From: Siphonodentalium dalli
Lineage: Eukaryota > Mollusca > Scaphopoda > Gadilida > Siphonodentaliidae
Direction of reading: 5' to 3'
DNA length: 64,000 bases
NCBI GenBank assembly: GCA_032622095.1
Contig: CP136068.1
Location: 111,615,546 to 111,679,545, forward strand
The stretch's first letter is position 1, and each line of letters opens with the position of its first letter. Below the pieces are notes generated by a model. That model did not search any database, had not been told where the DNA came from, and worked only from the letters and a program-made list of their open reading frames with translations. This document shows positions 35,201-45,062 of the stretch, one piece after another. Made by a program: the position numbers and the translations under genes.

Positions 35201-35292
35201 TGACCGAATGTACACCGAGAAGACAAATTTGGTATAATCTGGAATAATTGTATCATTCCAGAACTGTTGTCGTATTCGCAGAACTTATTACT
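32224..35292. other. Non-coding stretch with scattered repeat pieces
   Basis: No exon recognised. 33,300-33,500 and 34,040-34,170 carry words of the TTGGAAATTTCC dispersed repeat. 34,440-34,480 has short GTATTCTTAAAGAAT palindromes. All ORFs are under 76 codons and featureless. Confidence 0.4.
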
Positions 35293-35691
35293 TTAACCCT
35301 TTACCCAACAAACCGGCCAAAAACGGCCAAATAAAGCTGCAACAGCCCTAAATTATCTTGGGTCCTGCCTCAATAAAACCATACAAATATGGATATCATT
35401 GGAACCGGCTCATAGACCACATTGTGATGGTTACAGTTATGCCCTGTGCCATGCATTCTCTTATCTATGCGAGTCGACCATAGGTCGCCTCGCATATATA
35501 AGAGAATGCATTGGCTACAAAAAATCTTTTTTTAACACTTTTTACCATTTTTCTTACATTCTTTAACAATTTTATAATTTTTAATTTGTTAAGTCAATGC
35601 ATTCTCTTATATATGCGAGGCGACCTATGGTCGACTCGCATATATAAGAGAATGCATTGGCACAGGGCCGTTCTGTTGGGTAAAGGGTTAA
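35293..35691. mobile_element. Double-hairpin TTAA MITE, copy 4
   Basis: Complete: TTAACCCTTTACCCAACAAA .. TTGGGTAAAGGGTTAA with CCGGCCAAAAACGGCC near the left end and both mirrored hairpins. One hairpin arm has CTTATCTATGCG instead of CTTATATATGCG. Confidence 0.93.
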
Positions 35692-36385
35692 TAGATGTAT
35701 ATAATCGCCTGTGCAATTATTCCATTTCAGTACGTATGGGTGAAGGACGACATCCAGCCAAAATAGAGCTGTCGCCCGTGATAGCTTCGGTGGATATCTT
35801 ACAATTCCAATGGACTTCAAAGGCTCTTTCAGTGTAGTATAAGTCACACGATGAAGGTATGGAACTGAAACTACTTGTAATCATTTGTTTATATTCCTGG
35901 AATCGCTCCTGATAAGTATGGATTTGTGATCCACTAAAATGGTAACTATTCGTGTGCAATGAGAATATTGTTGACTGAAATGTCTAATCATCACGTTGAG
36001 TGCTTATTGGTTGAGCGGATCATATTCAGCGGTTGAGTAACGAGTACTCAACAATTAAAGCCCAAATTAATTTTCGAGTCACCGATTATTTTTGTATAGT
36101 GACTTGATATAGTGTTTTAATAACAATACACAGCTGCAATATATGCCATAAAATATGATTAAAATGTTATAATTCATCACCACTTAAAACGTATGTGTCT
36201 CAGAAGATGACCATAGAGAAATAGAAAACAGCTGAGATCATAAAAAGATTACCCCTGTTTGGCTCCCAGAATGCAACATAATTCAAACTATTCAAAATTA
36301 TTTGCAATGGAAGGAGAATAACAATATCTTTAAAATATAGAGTTATTTCCCCTCAATTGAAAATAATACACTTTAGTTAACCAAT
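35692..36385. other. Non-coding stretch
   Basis: No exon or element recognised. ORFs covering its left edge extend from the MITE and are shadows. Confidence 0.35.
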
Positions 36386-36394
36386 GGCATGCTG

Positions 36395-36570
36395 GTTTTA
36401 ATCAGTAACGGTTATCGATCTACACCGAAGTCGCTTTTGAATTGTAGTAGGTCTATTCTTACTGTGGTATTAACTACACGGAAGTCGCGTTTGAATGGTA
36501 GTAGGTCTATTCCTCGCCGTGGTATTAACTATACCGAGGTCGCTGTGGTATTAACTATACCTGAGGTGGC
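36395..36570 (+). repeat. Tandem repeat, about 60-bp unit, three partial copies
   Basis: Recurring GTAGTAGGTCTATTCYT, GTGGTATTAACTAYAC and GAAGTCGCKTTTGAATKGTA segments. The last copy is shortened to the GTGGTATTAACTATACC part. Confidence 0.8.
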
Positions 36571-37090
36571 CATGTTAGACGACATCTGAGACCTTTGAGA
36601 AAATGATTTAACGTTTATAAGTTTTCATCCGAGGACGTGAAACGATAAATTAATCATTGTCATATTCTCCAATATTTCTACCACTCGAATCCGGAGCTTT
36701 ACAGACTGTCGACGTTATAGTGTTGTGTCGAGACGGTCCGGGCTCGCGGTCCTCTCCCCCCCCCCCCCCCGAAAGAGAAAGAGGTCGCTCGCCCAGCCCG
36801 AGTCTCGCCTGCTCAGCCAGTACATACCATATCTGCCGGACTATTTCAATCACGTGATTGATCACGTGTATGCTACCGGGGAAAGCTGCTACTTATTGCT
36901 ATATATCTGTTGTAAACTTCTGCGTTCTCCAAAATTTCGCTATACAATAACATCTTTGGCTTATTACCAGGTCGATTTTATAGTATTAAACCCAGTTCGA
37001 AATTAAGGTGAACAAGCCAGCTAATTTTGTATGAATCTATTTTATGCTGCTACAGAAATACATTCGTTCACCTTTATTTCATCAACAGAG
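36571..37090. other. Intron sequence upstream of the second visible exon
   Basis: Contains a poly-C tract near 36,757-36,770. ORF 36,725-37,006 spans it and reads low-complexity basic/proline sequence, which I do not accept as coding. ATCACGTGATTGATCACGTG near 36,850 is palindromic. Confidence 0.4.
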
Positions 37091-37274
37091 GGACCACCAA
37101 TGTCGATTAAGGATGTAGTAAGAAAGGAAACATTGCCAAAGTTGGTACGATTCGCGGAGGTGGATTCCATCGAGATGGGAATCTTCACGAGAAACCCACA
37201 TGATTTCTTCGGGAACATCTTAGTCACTGGAACCTTCGAAGAAACCTACCTTATGGGCAACTACATTTGGCCAT
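37091..37274 (+). CDS. CABIT-domain exon (second visible exon)
   Basis: Reads GPPMSIKDVVRKETLPKLVR, then FAEVDSIEMGIFTRNPHDFF and GNILVTGTFEETYLMGNYIW. The helix-LPxLVRF-then-strands pattern is a CABIT module start. Donor CCA T|gtaagt at 37,275, phase 1. Two acceptors are possible: AG at 37,087-37,088 (phase 1) or AG at 37,089-37,090 (phase 0). Only the second fits the phase-0 donor at 24,512. Both preceding bases are weak in pyrimidines (TTTATTTCATCAAC). The minus-strand ORF 37,042-37,227 is a shadow. Confidence 0.75.
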
Positions 37275-37472
37275 GTAAGTGATACTATATTGGCAACTTT
37301 TCATGTATTTCCGTTGATTGTGTTATCAGCCAGGTTTAGTCCCATTTTATTCGTCGGGTATATCTTAGTCACGTGAACCTTCAAAGAAAACTACCTTATT
37401 ATGAGTAACTACATTTTGGTCGTTTGAGTGATGCTGTATCGGCAACTGTCGTGTATTTCCGTTGATGTGCTA

Positions 37473-37871
37473 TTAACCCTTTACCCAACAGAAGGGCCCT
37501 GTGCCAATGCATTCTCTTATATATGCGAGTCGACCATAGGTCGCCTCGCATATATAAGAGAATGCATTGGCTTAACACATTAAAAATTATAAAATTGTTA
37601 AAGAATGTAAGAAAAATGGTAAAAAGTGTTAAAAACAGATTGTTTTTAGGCCAATGCATTCTCTTATATATGCGAGGCGACCTATGGTCGACTCGCATAT
37701 ATAAGATAATGCATTGGCACAGGGCATAACTGTAACCATCACAATGTGGTCAATGAGCCGGTTCCAATGATATCCATATTTGTACGGTTTTATAGAGACA
37801 GACCCAAGATAATTTAGGCTGTTGCAGCTTTATTTGGCCGTTTTTGGCCGGTTTGTTGGGTAAAGGGTTAA
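37473..37871. mobile_element. Double-hairpin TTAA MITE, copy 5 (opposite orientation)
   Basis: TTAACCCTTTACCCAACAGA at left and TTTGTTGGGTAAAGGGTTAA at right. The subterminal CGGCCAAA palindrome is now on the right, so it is inverted relative to copies 3 and 4. Both hairpins are intact. Confidence 0.93.
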
Positions 37872-37984
37872 CCAGGTAAGCCACACATGCTTAGCCTATT
37901 TATTTGTCTGACATTTACAATTAATGCTGTTGTTTGTGGAATGAATTGTCTGTTGAAAATGTTGACTACAGTCCACCCTGTTCA

Positions 37985-38145
37985 GACTATGATATCTATG
38001 GAGTGGTATGGTCGATTTCTTCGAGATTTTCGGCGATCTCAGTAGATTGCTACATTCCCACAGTTGGCATGGTACCTGAGTACTAACTTATCAGTTCCAC
38101 GCACCGAACAAGTCCTTAATATGTCTTTAACTGAATCAACATGTT
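37985..38145 (+). repeat. Repeat block just upstream of the 38,157 exon
   Basis: Similar to 17,705-17,860. Its last part (TACTAACTTATCAGTTCCAC to AATATGTCTTTAA) is repeated downstream of the exon at 38,330-38,382. The exon thus sits between two direct copies. TACTAAC is also a canonical branch-point-like word. Confidence 0.75.
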
Positions 38146-38156
38146 TCCACTACCAG

Positions 38157-38237
38157 GTTACACGTCATATAGGGGTGAGAAGAATCGACCATATGAGGAC
38201 TGGATAGCGCAAGACAAGAACGGACGCGAAATAACAG
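38157..38237 (+). CDS. CABIT-SAM gene exon (third visible exon, 81 nt)
   Basis: Acceptor TTTCCACTACCAG|GT, donor ATAACAG|gtaaca. Joined to the previous exon the codon T|GT gives Cys, followed by YTSYRGEKNRPYEDWIAQDK and NGREIT, then G|CT (Ala) into the next exon. Phases on both sides fit exactly, which is the main support. A fragment of the TA-flanked hairpin MITE begins at the donor: CACAGCAGAATTATGGGTAA follows almost at once. The exon is short with weak intrinsic coding signal, so its reality rests on phase and splice-site match. Confidence 0.65.
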
Positions 38238-38239
38238 GT

Positions 38240-38320
38240 AACACAGCAGAATTATGGGTAATTTTTCAGGATTTAGTCGGAAATATGGCTTGTTGCCATT
38301 CATCGGAAAGCTCTAAGTGA
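38240..38320 (+). mobile_element. Fragment of the TA-flanked hairpin MITE at a splice donor
   Basis: CACAGCAGAATTATGGGTAA, TTTTTCAGGATTTAGTCGGA and CCATTCATCGGAAAGCTCT match one arm of 18,359-18,573. Terminal CAGTAATGCC sequences are absent, so it is an internal piece. Confidence 0.85.
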
Positions 38321-38384
38321 GAATGGCAAGTACTAACTTATCAGTTTGACGCACCCGAATAACTCCATAATATGTCTTTAAAAA

Positions 38385-39165
38385 CCAAGTCCGCGCTAAA
38401 TTTGCGAGTTCCGAAGTGCATGACTCATAAGGTCGTCGTGAGGACCATCCCGTCCGACATATTTTGCCAGAGAGGAGTATACTTCTAGATCAACTCCTTT
38501 TAAAACTTTTCAACATACGATTTCTAAGCCAATACCCAGCCACAATTGGACGCCATTGTTTGGACTAGACAACACACTTAGTGGTACGTGCCATGAATTG
38601 TGTATTATATGTTTTAATTTGTAAATACAAAATATATATTATAAACCAATCGCACTCCAGAATTTGTAATTACATCCTATTTGAGATAACATTGTAACAA
38701 CCAAAGGGATGCAATTCTACTTATTTAGTTCCTTCTAACTACCGTATAGGAAGAACATAGCAGTAAATCGATCGATAAAGTCTGTTATTTTTTCCGAACA
38801 GAACCACGCATGAAGTTGAAAATGATTGGACCTCTCATTATTGAGAGTTAAATTAACCTCGTGAACTCATCGTATTGATTGGCTAGTTTCAAGTGATCAC
38901 ACAATTGCGTTGCATGCATTCATGATATATTGTATATTTCGACTGTTGTTAAATTCATTTCTTTGCAAATTTTAGCATGAATCTTGTTGATTTTCCTTAG
39001 TACTGTTATTTACAGGGCAGTCCTACTCGGAGGAAACTGCGTTTAATCGTAATCGTAAGCGGAAAGTAATCAAGAAATAAAAGTTATCGAGAAATAACCT
39101 GCATGGGTAATTGTGTGACAACCAATTGCTGTAGAGTATTCCGTGAATTGACAGCGCGCACGAAC
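38385..39165. other. Intron sequence without a recognised element
   Basis: AT-rich. No exon, hairpin or array stands out. Confidence 0.35.
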
Positions 39166-39167
39166 GC

Positions 39168-41668
39168 TAGAAGAAATTTGGACTAAGTTGGTTTGTATAC
39201 CATTTTGAAGAGGAATATATCCTCTATAACATATCCAAAATCCGCTTTGAGCCATTCATGTGGTCCGAACCCCTTCCGGTCAATCAAAAAATCGATTTTT
39301 ACAGAACGCGGTATAACATATCACGAAATATCACAATTGGGATTCTAGTCACATGTCATCAAGAAATTGAAAGAATTGTGCAATGTAACTTATGCTTTCT
39401 ATTTTTTATGGATCTTCCAACTCAAATGTATAGGGAGTACCAGTGTGGCAAAATTAATGGTGAGGTGAATTGGTATACAAGGATTGACTCTATGATCACG
39501 AATGTGGTTTATGAGTATACAGCGAGAGGCTGGATTGTCATGGTGATGTGTATATGCACGTTTGGAGTGTATGAATGGCCGCGTGCGCGGTGCGGGGCAT
39601 TGGTATACCTAGAAGGACTGTAACGCCATTTGTGAGGTTTATATGTATACTATATATACATTTAGTGACTATATGGTTTTGGGTTGGGTGCATATGTACA
39701 TATTGAGTGGCTATATGGCCACAGGTGTCGCAAATATATATACAGGGATTGACTTTATGACCACTGGTGAGGCAAATATGTATACAAGAAGTAATGTATG
39801 ATCATGAATGTGGCGAAAATGTATACTGGGAGTGACTATGTTGTCATCGTTGGTGTGTATATGTATATCGTGAGTGCCCATATGGTCATACATGTGGCAA
39901 ATATATACATGGGGCGACTGTATGGCCAATGGTGAGGTGAATAGGTATACAAGATGTTACTATATGTTCATGAATGTAGTGAATATGTACACAGGTCGTG
40001 ACTATATGGTCATGTGTGAGGTGTATGAGTATACCTAGTGTGCCTGCATGTTTACTCACGGCTATATGGCCATGTATTGGATGTATGGGCATATCTATGT
40101 GTGGCTGTATAGTAGTGGGTGAGGTGTATGTGTGTGAAGCGAGTGACATATGTTAATGTGTGTGGTGTTCATGTATATATGGAGTGATATGTGTGAGTTG
40201 CACTGGTGTACATTTGGGTGACTATCGATTTCCTATCGCAATAACTCAAGGATATGTTAACCGATAGAGAGATCATATCAGAGTGTTCTCCACCTTAATG
40301 GCGTTTGGTATGCAATACGAAGGAATCGGTTTTCATGACAATAGTTTATAAGTTAATAACGTTTGATGCTAATGGGCCAGAGTTGCCACATAATATGATC
40401 CCTCTCAGTTCCGTTTCAACGTTCTGCCCATTTTCCGATCAAAAACAGAAGACAGAATCCCAAAAGAAGTTTTCAGCAAAAATACACACTGCATCCCTTA
40501 AACTGATTTGTCATGCCTCATAATGTACTGGGACAACCGGAATATAACATTTAGTTGTCAGTTGATTAAGTAGCATGTTTAATAACCAAGTGAGTCACAA
40601 CGTTTTCGGAACAGCTTAGAATAATGTTCGGAATAAATGTGACAAATCAATTTTTTACCAAATTTGGTTGCCATCTTCAGTAATTTTGTCTAAAACACCT
40701 CAGTGTCACGCATTTAAGATAGATCAATAATAAAAAAGCACATTTGATACCAAAAGATAGTTCCATTTTACTTGATAAAATGGTGCAAACCTGAACAGTG
40801 ATTTTTTGCCGATTTTGATGCCAAATTTGTGATAAAAAGTCCCATAATTCTGGTAATTTCAGTGGTTAAAATAGTAAAAATTAACCAAGGTGCATCAGAA
40901 ATATTAGTATTCCATATACTTAAGACAGAATAGTCAATTTTGTTCATCAACCACAACTTATAAGCGGTTGCATGGCACGATGGTGCAATATTTACCATTT
41001 TTCATATTTTGGCCGCCATTTTGGCAGCCATTTTGATCCAAAGTGACAATTTTGGTACATTTGAGTCGGAATATCCATAAGAAATAGATTGCATCACTTA
41101 CATTGTACAGTCATTCAAATTTCTTGATGAAATATGACTATAATCCCAATGGTGATTTTTGTGTGAAATGTTATACCGCGTTCTGTTAAATCATATGTTT
41201 GAATGATCGGAAGGGGTTGGGACCCCACTAATGGCATATTTTATATCACCGATGGTCAGTTAACATGCTAAATACAAAATAAAGTCACAGTTCTCAATCA
41301 GTTCCAAACAGCAGAAACTTATCTTAAAGATATCAGTAAAAAACGTAACATTTTCCACTTCCGGTCGCCATTTTGGCTGCCATCTTGGGCGGGGAGTTCC
41401 AATTTTGGCATAAAAAGGTGGCGTTTTGTCTTAGCTTCACAGAAATGTATACATATGTGTACATAATACAAGATATTCTCACTATATTTGCTTCAAATTG
41501 CAACAGCTGACTTAACGGAAAATAGCAGCCATATTGGACGCCAATTTGAATTACAAAAAATGCTCAAAGCGGATATTAGCGGATTTTGGATATGTTATAG
41601 AGGATATCTTCCTCTTCAAAATGATATATAAACCAACTTAGTCCAAATTTATTCTAGGTTGACCCTAA
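39168..41668. mobile_element. 2.5-kb region with inverted ends (candidate TIR element)
   Basis: Left end AAATTTGGACTAAGTTGGTT, GAAGAGGAATATATCCTCTA, ACATATCCAAAATCCGC. The right end carries the reverse complement in the same order (GCGGATTTTGGATATGTTAT .. AACCAACTTAGTCCAAATTT). A second inverted pair, AACCCCTTCCGGTC/GATCGGAAGGGGTT with ACAGAACGCGGTATAAC/GTTATACCGCGTTCTGT, lies at 39,270-39,320 versus 41,170-41,220. There is no transposase. Interior: a 47-bp-type tandem array and GCCATTTTGGCAGCCATTTT words. ORF 39,258-39,623 has no recognisable domain. Confidence 0.65.
39430..40220 (+). repeat. Degenerate tandem repeat, about 45-48-bp unit
   Basis: Units follow GTATACARGNAGTGACTATA then TGGTCATGNATGTGGNGAAT with many changes, some 15-17 copies. 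Minus-strand ORFs 39,711-39,929 and 39,886-40,149 read HIHTNDDN/YIFATPV-like repeat peptides and are products of the periodicity. Confidence 0.75.
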
Positions 41669-41831
41669 AATTTGAGTTTATCGACCAGACTATAAGTACA
41701 TGCTTATCCAAGTCGCCTCAAAAGACAGGAAAAATGCGAACAAGCTAGAGAGCAAACAGTTCGTAATTTATTGTAACTGTTTGAATTTTAATTTTGCCAC
41801 ACGAGTGCATCGCCGGGTACATTCGCCAGTA

Positions 41832-42029
41832 CAGTAATGCCATAAAAATCGACTCCCTAGCCACAGCAGAATTATGGGTATTTTTTCAGGATTTAATCGG
41901 AAATATGGCTTGTTGCCATTAATCGGAAAGCTCTCCGATGAGTGGCAACAAGCCGTATTTCCGACTAAATCCTGAAAAATTACCCATAATTCTGCTGTGG
42001 TTAAGAAGTCGATTTTTATGGCATTACTG
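41832..42029. mobile_element. Hairpin MITE with TA flanks, second full copy
   Basis: CAGTAATGCCATAAAAATCG .. CGATTTTTATGGCATTACTG, TA on both sides. The inner arms share CAGCAGAATTATGGGTA and GGATTTARTCGGAAATATGG with 18,359-18,573, but the outer 20 bases differ. Ends 55 bp before the next CABIT exon. Confidence 0.9.
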
Positions 42030-42084
42030 TACAAGTATATTATATACACCAACTGATATTGATTGTTTTATTTTGTTATTGCAG

Positions 42085-42249
42085 CTTTTCTCTCTCCGAA
42101 GCCGATTGTTGTTCCGCTCTATCTCGACATGCCCGTATCTCTCTGCACATCGACGCATGATGATGATTCTGAGGTGTGGGAGGATTTCAATCAGTATCTC
42201 ATCAAAGTATCGGCAAATCATTATTACGATCCTACTCGTGGCAATCCAG
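42085..42249 (+). CDS. CABIT-domain exon (fourth visible exon) with two tandem donors
   Basis: Acceptor TTTTGTTATTGCAG|CT. Reads AFLSPKPIVVPLYLDMPVSL, CTSTHDDDSEVWEDFNQYLI and KVSANHYYDPTRGNP. Phase 1 at both ends, so it joins 38,237 and 45,063 in frame. It is probably the C-terminal half of a CABIT module. The donor CCAG|gtatga at 42,250 lies inside a 39-bp tandem duplication; an identical donor CCAG|gtatgc follows at 42,289. Using the second adds 13 codons in frame with no stop and repeats the NHYYDPTRGNP peptide. Both donors match the consensus about equally. I list the shorter form. Confidence 0.8.
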
Positions 42250-42293
42250 GTATGAATCATTACTACGACCCTACTCGTGGCAATCCAGGTATG
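42216..42293 (+). repeat. 39-bp tandem duplication spanning the splice donor
   Basis: AATCATTATTACGATCCTAC through GGCAATCCAGGTATG occurs twice, with two C/T differences. 39 is a multiple of three, so both donors keep the frame. Confidence 0.95.
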
Positions 42294-42303
42294 CGAGTTT
42301 TAT

Positions 42304-42645
42304 TTAACCCTTTACCCAACAAACCGGCCAAAACCGGCCAAATAAAGCTTCAACAGCCTAAAATATCTTCGGTCTGTCTCAATAGAACCATACAAATATG
42401 GATACCATTGGAACCGGCTCCTTTGTGATAGTTACAGTTAGCCCTGTGCCAATGCATTCTCTTATATATGCGAGTCGACCATAGGTCGCCTCGCATATAT
42501 ACGAGAATGCATTGGCCTAAAAAAATATTTTTAATGTGTTAAGCCAATGCATTCTCTTATATATGCGAGGCGACCTATATATGGTCGACTCGCATATATA
42601 AGAGAATGCATTGGCACAGGGCCGTTCTGTTGGGTAAAGGGTTAA
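42304..42645. mobile_element. Double-hairpin TTAA MITE, copy 6
   Basis: Begins only 15 bp after the second splice donor. TTAACCCTTTACCCAACAAA .. TTGGGTAAAGGGTTAA. Shortened spacer (about 25 bp), and one hairpin loop has an extra ATAT (CCTATATATGGTCGAC). Confidence 0.92.
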
Positions 42646-42870
42646 AGGTACTCAATCCGATCAAACGCTCCTAAATTACTATTTCTTTGGCTTGGGGGGG
42701 GGGGGGGTAAAAATATTTGATTGGGGTCGATCGAGGAACCCACTTCAAAAAATCGACATCTAATCACTCTGAGCTTTGATGGGTGGGTTACTCGACTCAA
42801 ATTAAATATTTTTTACCCCCGAAGGTAAAGAAATAGTAATGTAGGAGCGTCTGATCGGATTGAGTACCTT
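42646..42870. repeat. 225-bp inverted repeat next to the MITE
   Basis: AGGTACTCAATCCGATCAAA with CGCTCCTAAATTACTATTTC is mirrored by GAAATAGTAATGTAGGAGCG and GATCGGATTGAGTACCT. The loop contains a G-run (about 42,696-42,708). Candidate foldback MITE. Confidence 0.85.
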
Positions 42871-42871
42871 T

Positions 42872-42983
42872 AAGAAATAAATGCACTGCGCATAGGCGTG
42901 TATAGTCGAATTTTACCACGAAGAGACTGATTGTAGGACAAATTCGACAATATACACGCCAGTGCGCTGCGTATTTATTTCTT
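42872..42983. repeat. 112-bp inverted repeat
   Basis: AAGAAATAAATGCACTGCGC and GGCGTGTATAGTCGAATTT are mirrored by AAATTCGACAATATACACGCC and GTGCGCTGCGTATTTATTTCTT-type sequence. It directly abuts the previous hairpin. Confidence 0.85.
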
Positions 42984-44134
42984 TTGTAATTCGACTGCAT
43001 GATTTCGTCGAAATTGTAGTGACAAACGTGCAAACTGCTACATACATGTAATATATAGACCAGTGTTTATCTCTGCGTGGTATGATTTTCCACCCAATAT
43101 ATAGTTCTTATCTTCGAACTGTAACTTCAAACATGACGTCACTATTGAACGGAAACTCATTTCGTTGCCTCTCTGGCAAACTTTTGCAGATAAGACTTTT
43201 TTGTTCTATCTTATATAAAAAATATTAGCAGGTAGCCATTATATGTTTTTTCAGTCTGTAGCATGATATTAACCATTTCACGTTCTGAAACTTTGAGGCG
43301 TTTGCAGCATTGCGCACTGATTGTACCACATTTGTTGTGGTACAATTCAGAATATCTAGAATTGTATCGCTAAACGACGTTCATGTACCCATGTGAACAA
43401 TTATGCAACTGACCAATCATGGCGAGCCTTGTATGCATGTTTAGGCAAGGGCGTATTACAATTCAAAATGGACCGCGAAATCACTAGTTCACATCATAAG
43501 TATCGACTCTGGTATAACGCCCGTGGACATCATGTCCCCCCTGGAAGGGTTTACCCACCCCAAACTTTTGTAATCGTTTTCAACAGTTGGAAAAATTTCA
43601 TGCCTGACGCAAGATTAGTTTGAAAATTTCAAGGTGGACACCCATGCACACCGAAAACCATCTAGCCACATCACTGCTTCATAATATTGAAAACAATGCC
43701 GCGAAGGTAATATATTTCTTAGTTAGTATATACCTGTTATCTAATGATGTCTTTCACGGTAAATGAAGGTCCCAGCTCTGGCTTACATTATTACGGTTTT
43801 CTCCTATAAGCTTCCAATATGTTAGCAAGTTATTAGACTAATCAAATAACTCAACAACTCATCACGGATACTGTTAAAACCGAACATCGAACATATGTGT
43901 TCAAGGAGATTATGAAGTTCACATTTCACAACCTTGAAATGTGATGACTGAAGTCGCTTGAACACTTATATCTTTGTTTGTTAAGTTATTTATTTATAGA
44001 TTTGTAGAAAACGCTGAATACGCACTTCGGTGTCAGACATCTTGCCCGCCGAGCGAATGATGACGTAGGTTTCCGGTCTGATCACTCTCATGACTTGAAT
44101 GTTCAGAGACCAAACTCGACCGAATTGTCAAACG
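42984..44134. other. Intron sequence with a piece of dispersed repeat
   Basis: 43,540-43,680 shows CCCCAAACTTTTG, CAACAGTTGGAAAAATTTCA and GGTGGACACCCATG, related to the 4.7 and 57-kb repeats. Nothing else recognised. Confidence 0.4.
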
Positions 44135-44533
44135 TTAACCCTTTACCCAACAGAAGGGCCCTGTGCCAATGCATTCTCTTATATATGCGAGTCGACCATA
44201 GGTCGCCTCGCATATATAAGAGAATGCATTGGCTTAACACATTAAAAATTATAAAATTGTTAAAGAATATAAGAAAAAATGGTAAAAAGTGTTAAAAAAA
44301 GATTTTTTTTAGGCCATGCATTCTCTTATATATGCGAGGCGACCTATGGTCGACTCGCATATATCAGATAATGCATTGGCACAGGGCATAACTGTAACTA
44401 TCACAATGTTGCCAAGGAGCCGGTTCCAATGATATCCATATTTGTATGGTTCTATTGAGAAAGACGGAAGATATTTTAGGCTGTTGAAGCTTTATTTGGC
44501 CGGTTTTGGCCGGTTTGTTGGGTAAAGGGTTAA
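44135..44533. mobile_element. Double-hairpin TTAA MITE, copy 7 (opposite orientation)
   Basis: TTAACCCTTTACCCAACAGA .. TTTGTTGGGTAAAGGGTTAA, with the CGGCCGGTTTTGGCCGG palindrome on the right, oriented like copy 5. Copies 5 and 7 differ at scattered bases including the TATATCAGATAATG arm. Confidence 0.93.
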
Positions 44534-44609
44534 CTTACGTGGAATAACTTATATTATAATATTTTCATCAACTTTTACGTCAAAATATAAATTATATCCC
44601 CACTTCCAG

Positions 44610-44680
44610 AAGACTGAACGTGTTATCCTACTCTCAGGATGTTATCCTACTCTCAGGATGTTATCCTACCCTCAGCAATG
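44610..44680 (+). repeat. Triplicated ATGTTATCCTACTCTCAGG motif
   Basis: About 19-20-bp unit, three copies. The unit and following GCAATGCGTCAG resemble 13,800-13,860. Confidence 0.8.
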
Positions 44681-44867
44681 CGTCAGTTTTTGCGTCATTC
44701 GGTATCCTTGTGCGTTATGTTAATAGGAATGGCTGGTGATATTTTAGCTTTAAAACGTATTAGGTTTAACTTGTGTTCCATTGTGGCACGGGTCGTAACA
44801 AACTGGTATATAACATATTCTAAACACAACAATCAACTGTTCTGCATGATTTGCGTACGTGTTTTCT

Positions 44868-44947
44868 CCTCTCGTGAGATGCGAGGGTTATTTCACTCGG
44901 GTAGCTCCTCGTAATAATAATACTCCGCATCTCACTCGAGGAGAAAA
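44868..44947. repeat. 80-bp inverted repeat with CTCCTCTCGTGAGATGCG arms
   Basis: Left TCTCCTCTCGTGAGATGCGA pairs with right CCGCATCTCACTCGAGGAGA. The arm resembles that of the 14,655 hairpin (GAGTGAGATGCG), so the two are probably one family. Confidence 0.75.
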
Positions 44948-45062
44948 ACTGTACGCAGTTAACCATTGTCTATATATTTTGGTGCAAACATACATGCACA
45001 TACCAGAATATCTGAGTTCTTGGTGCCGTAGTTTACAACAAACAATATCATCTTTTTTTCAG

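Noticed and set aside
36725-37006. 93-codon ORF with proline/arginine-rich start
   Set aside because: It is created by a poly-C tract and lies in an intron directly before a better-supported exon in another frame.
39258-39623. 121-codon ORF inside the inverted-end region
   Set aside because: No recognisable domain. Its C-terminal half runs into the degenerate tandem repeat.
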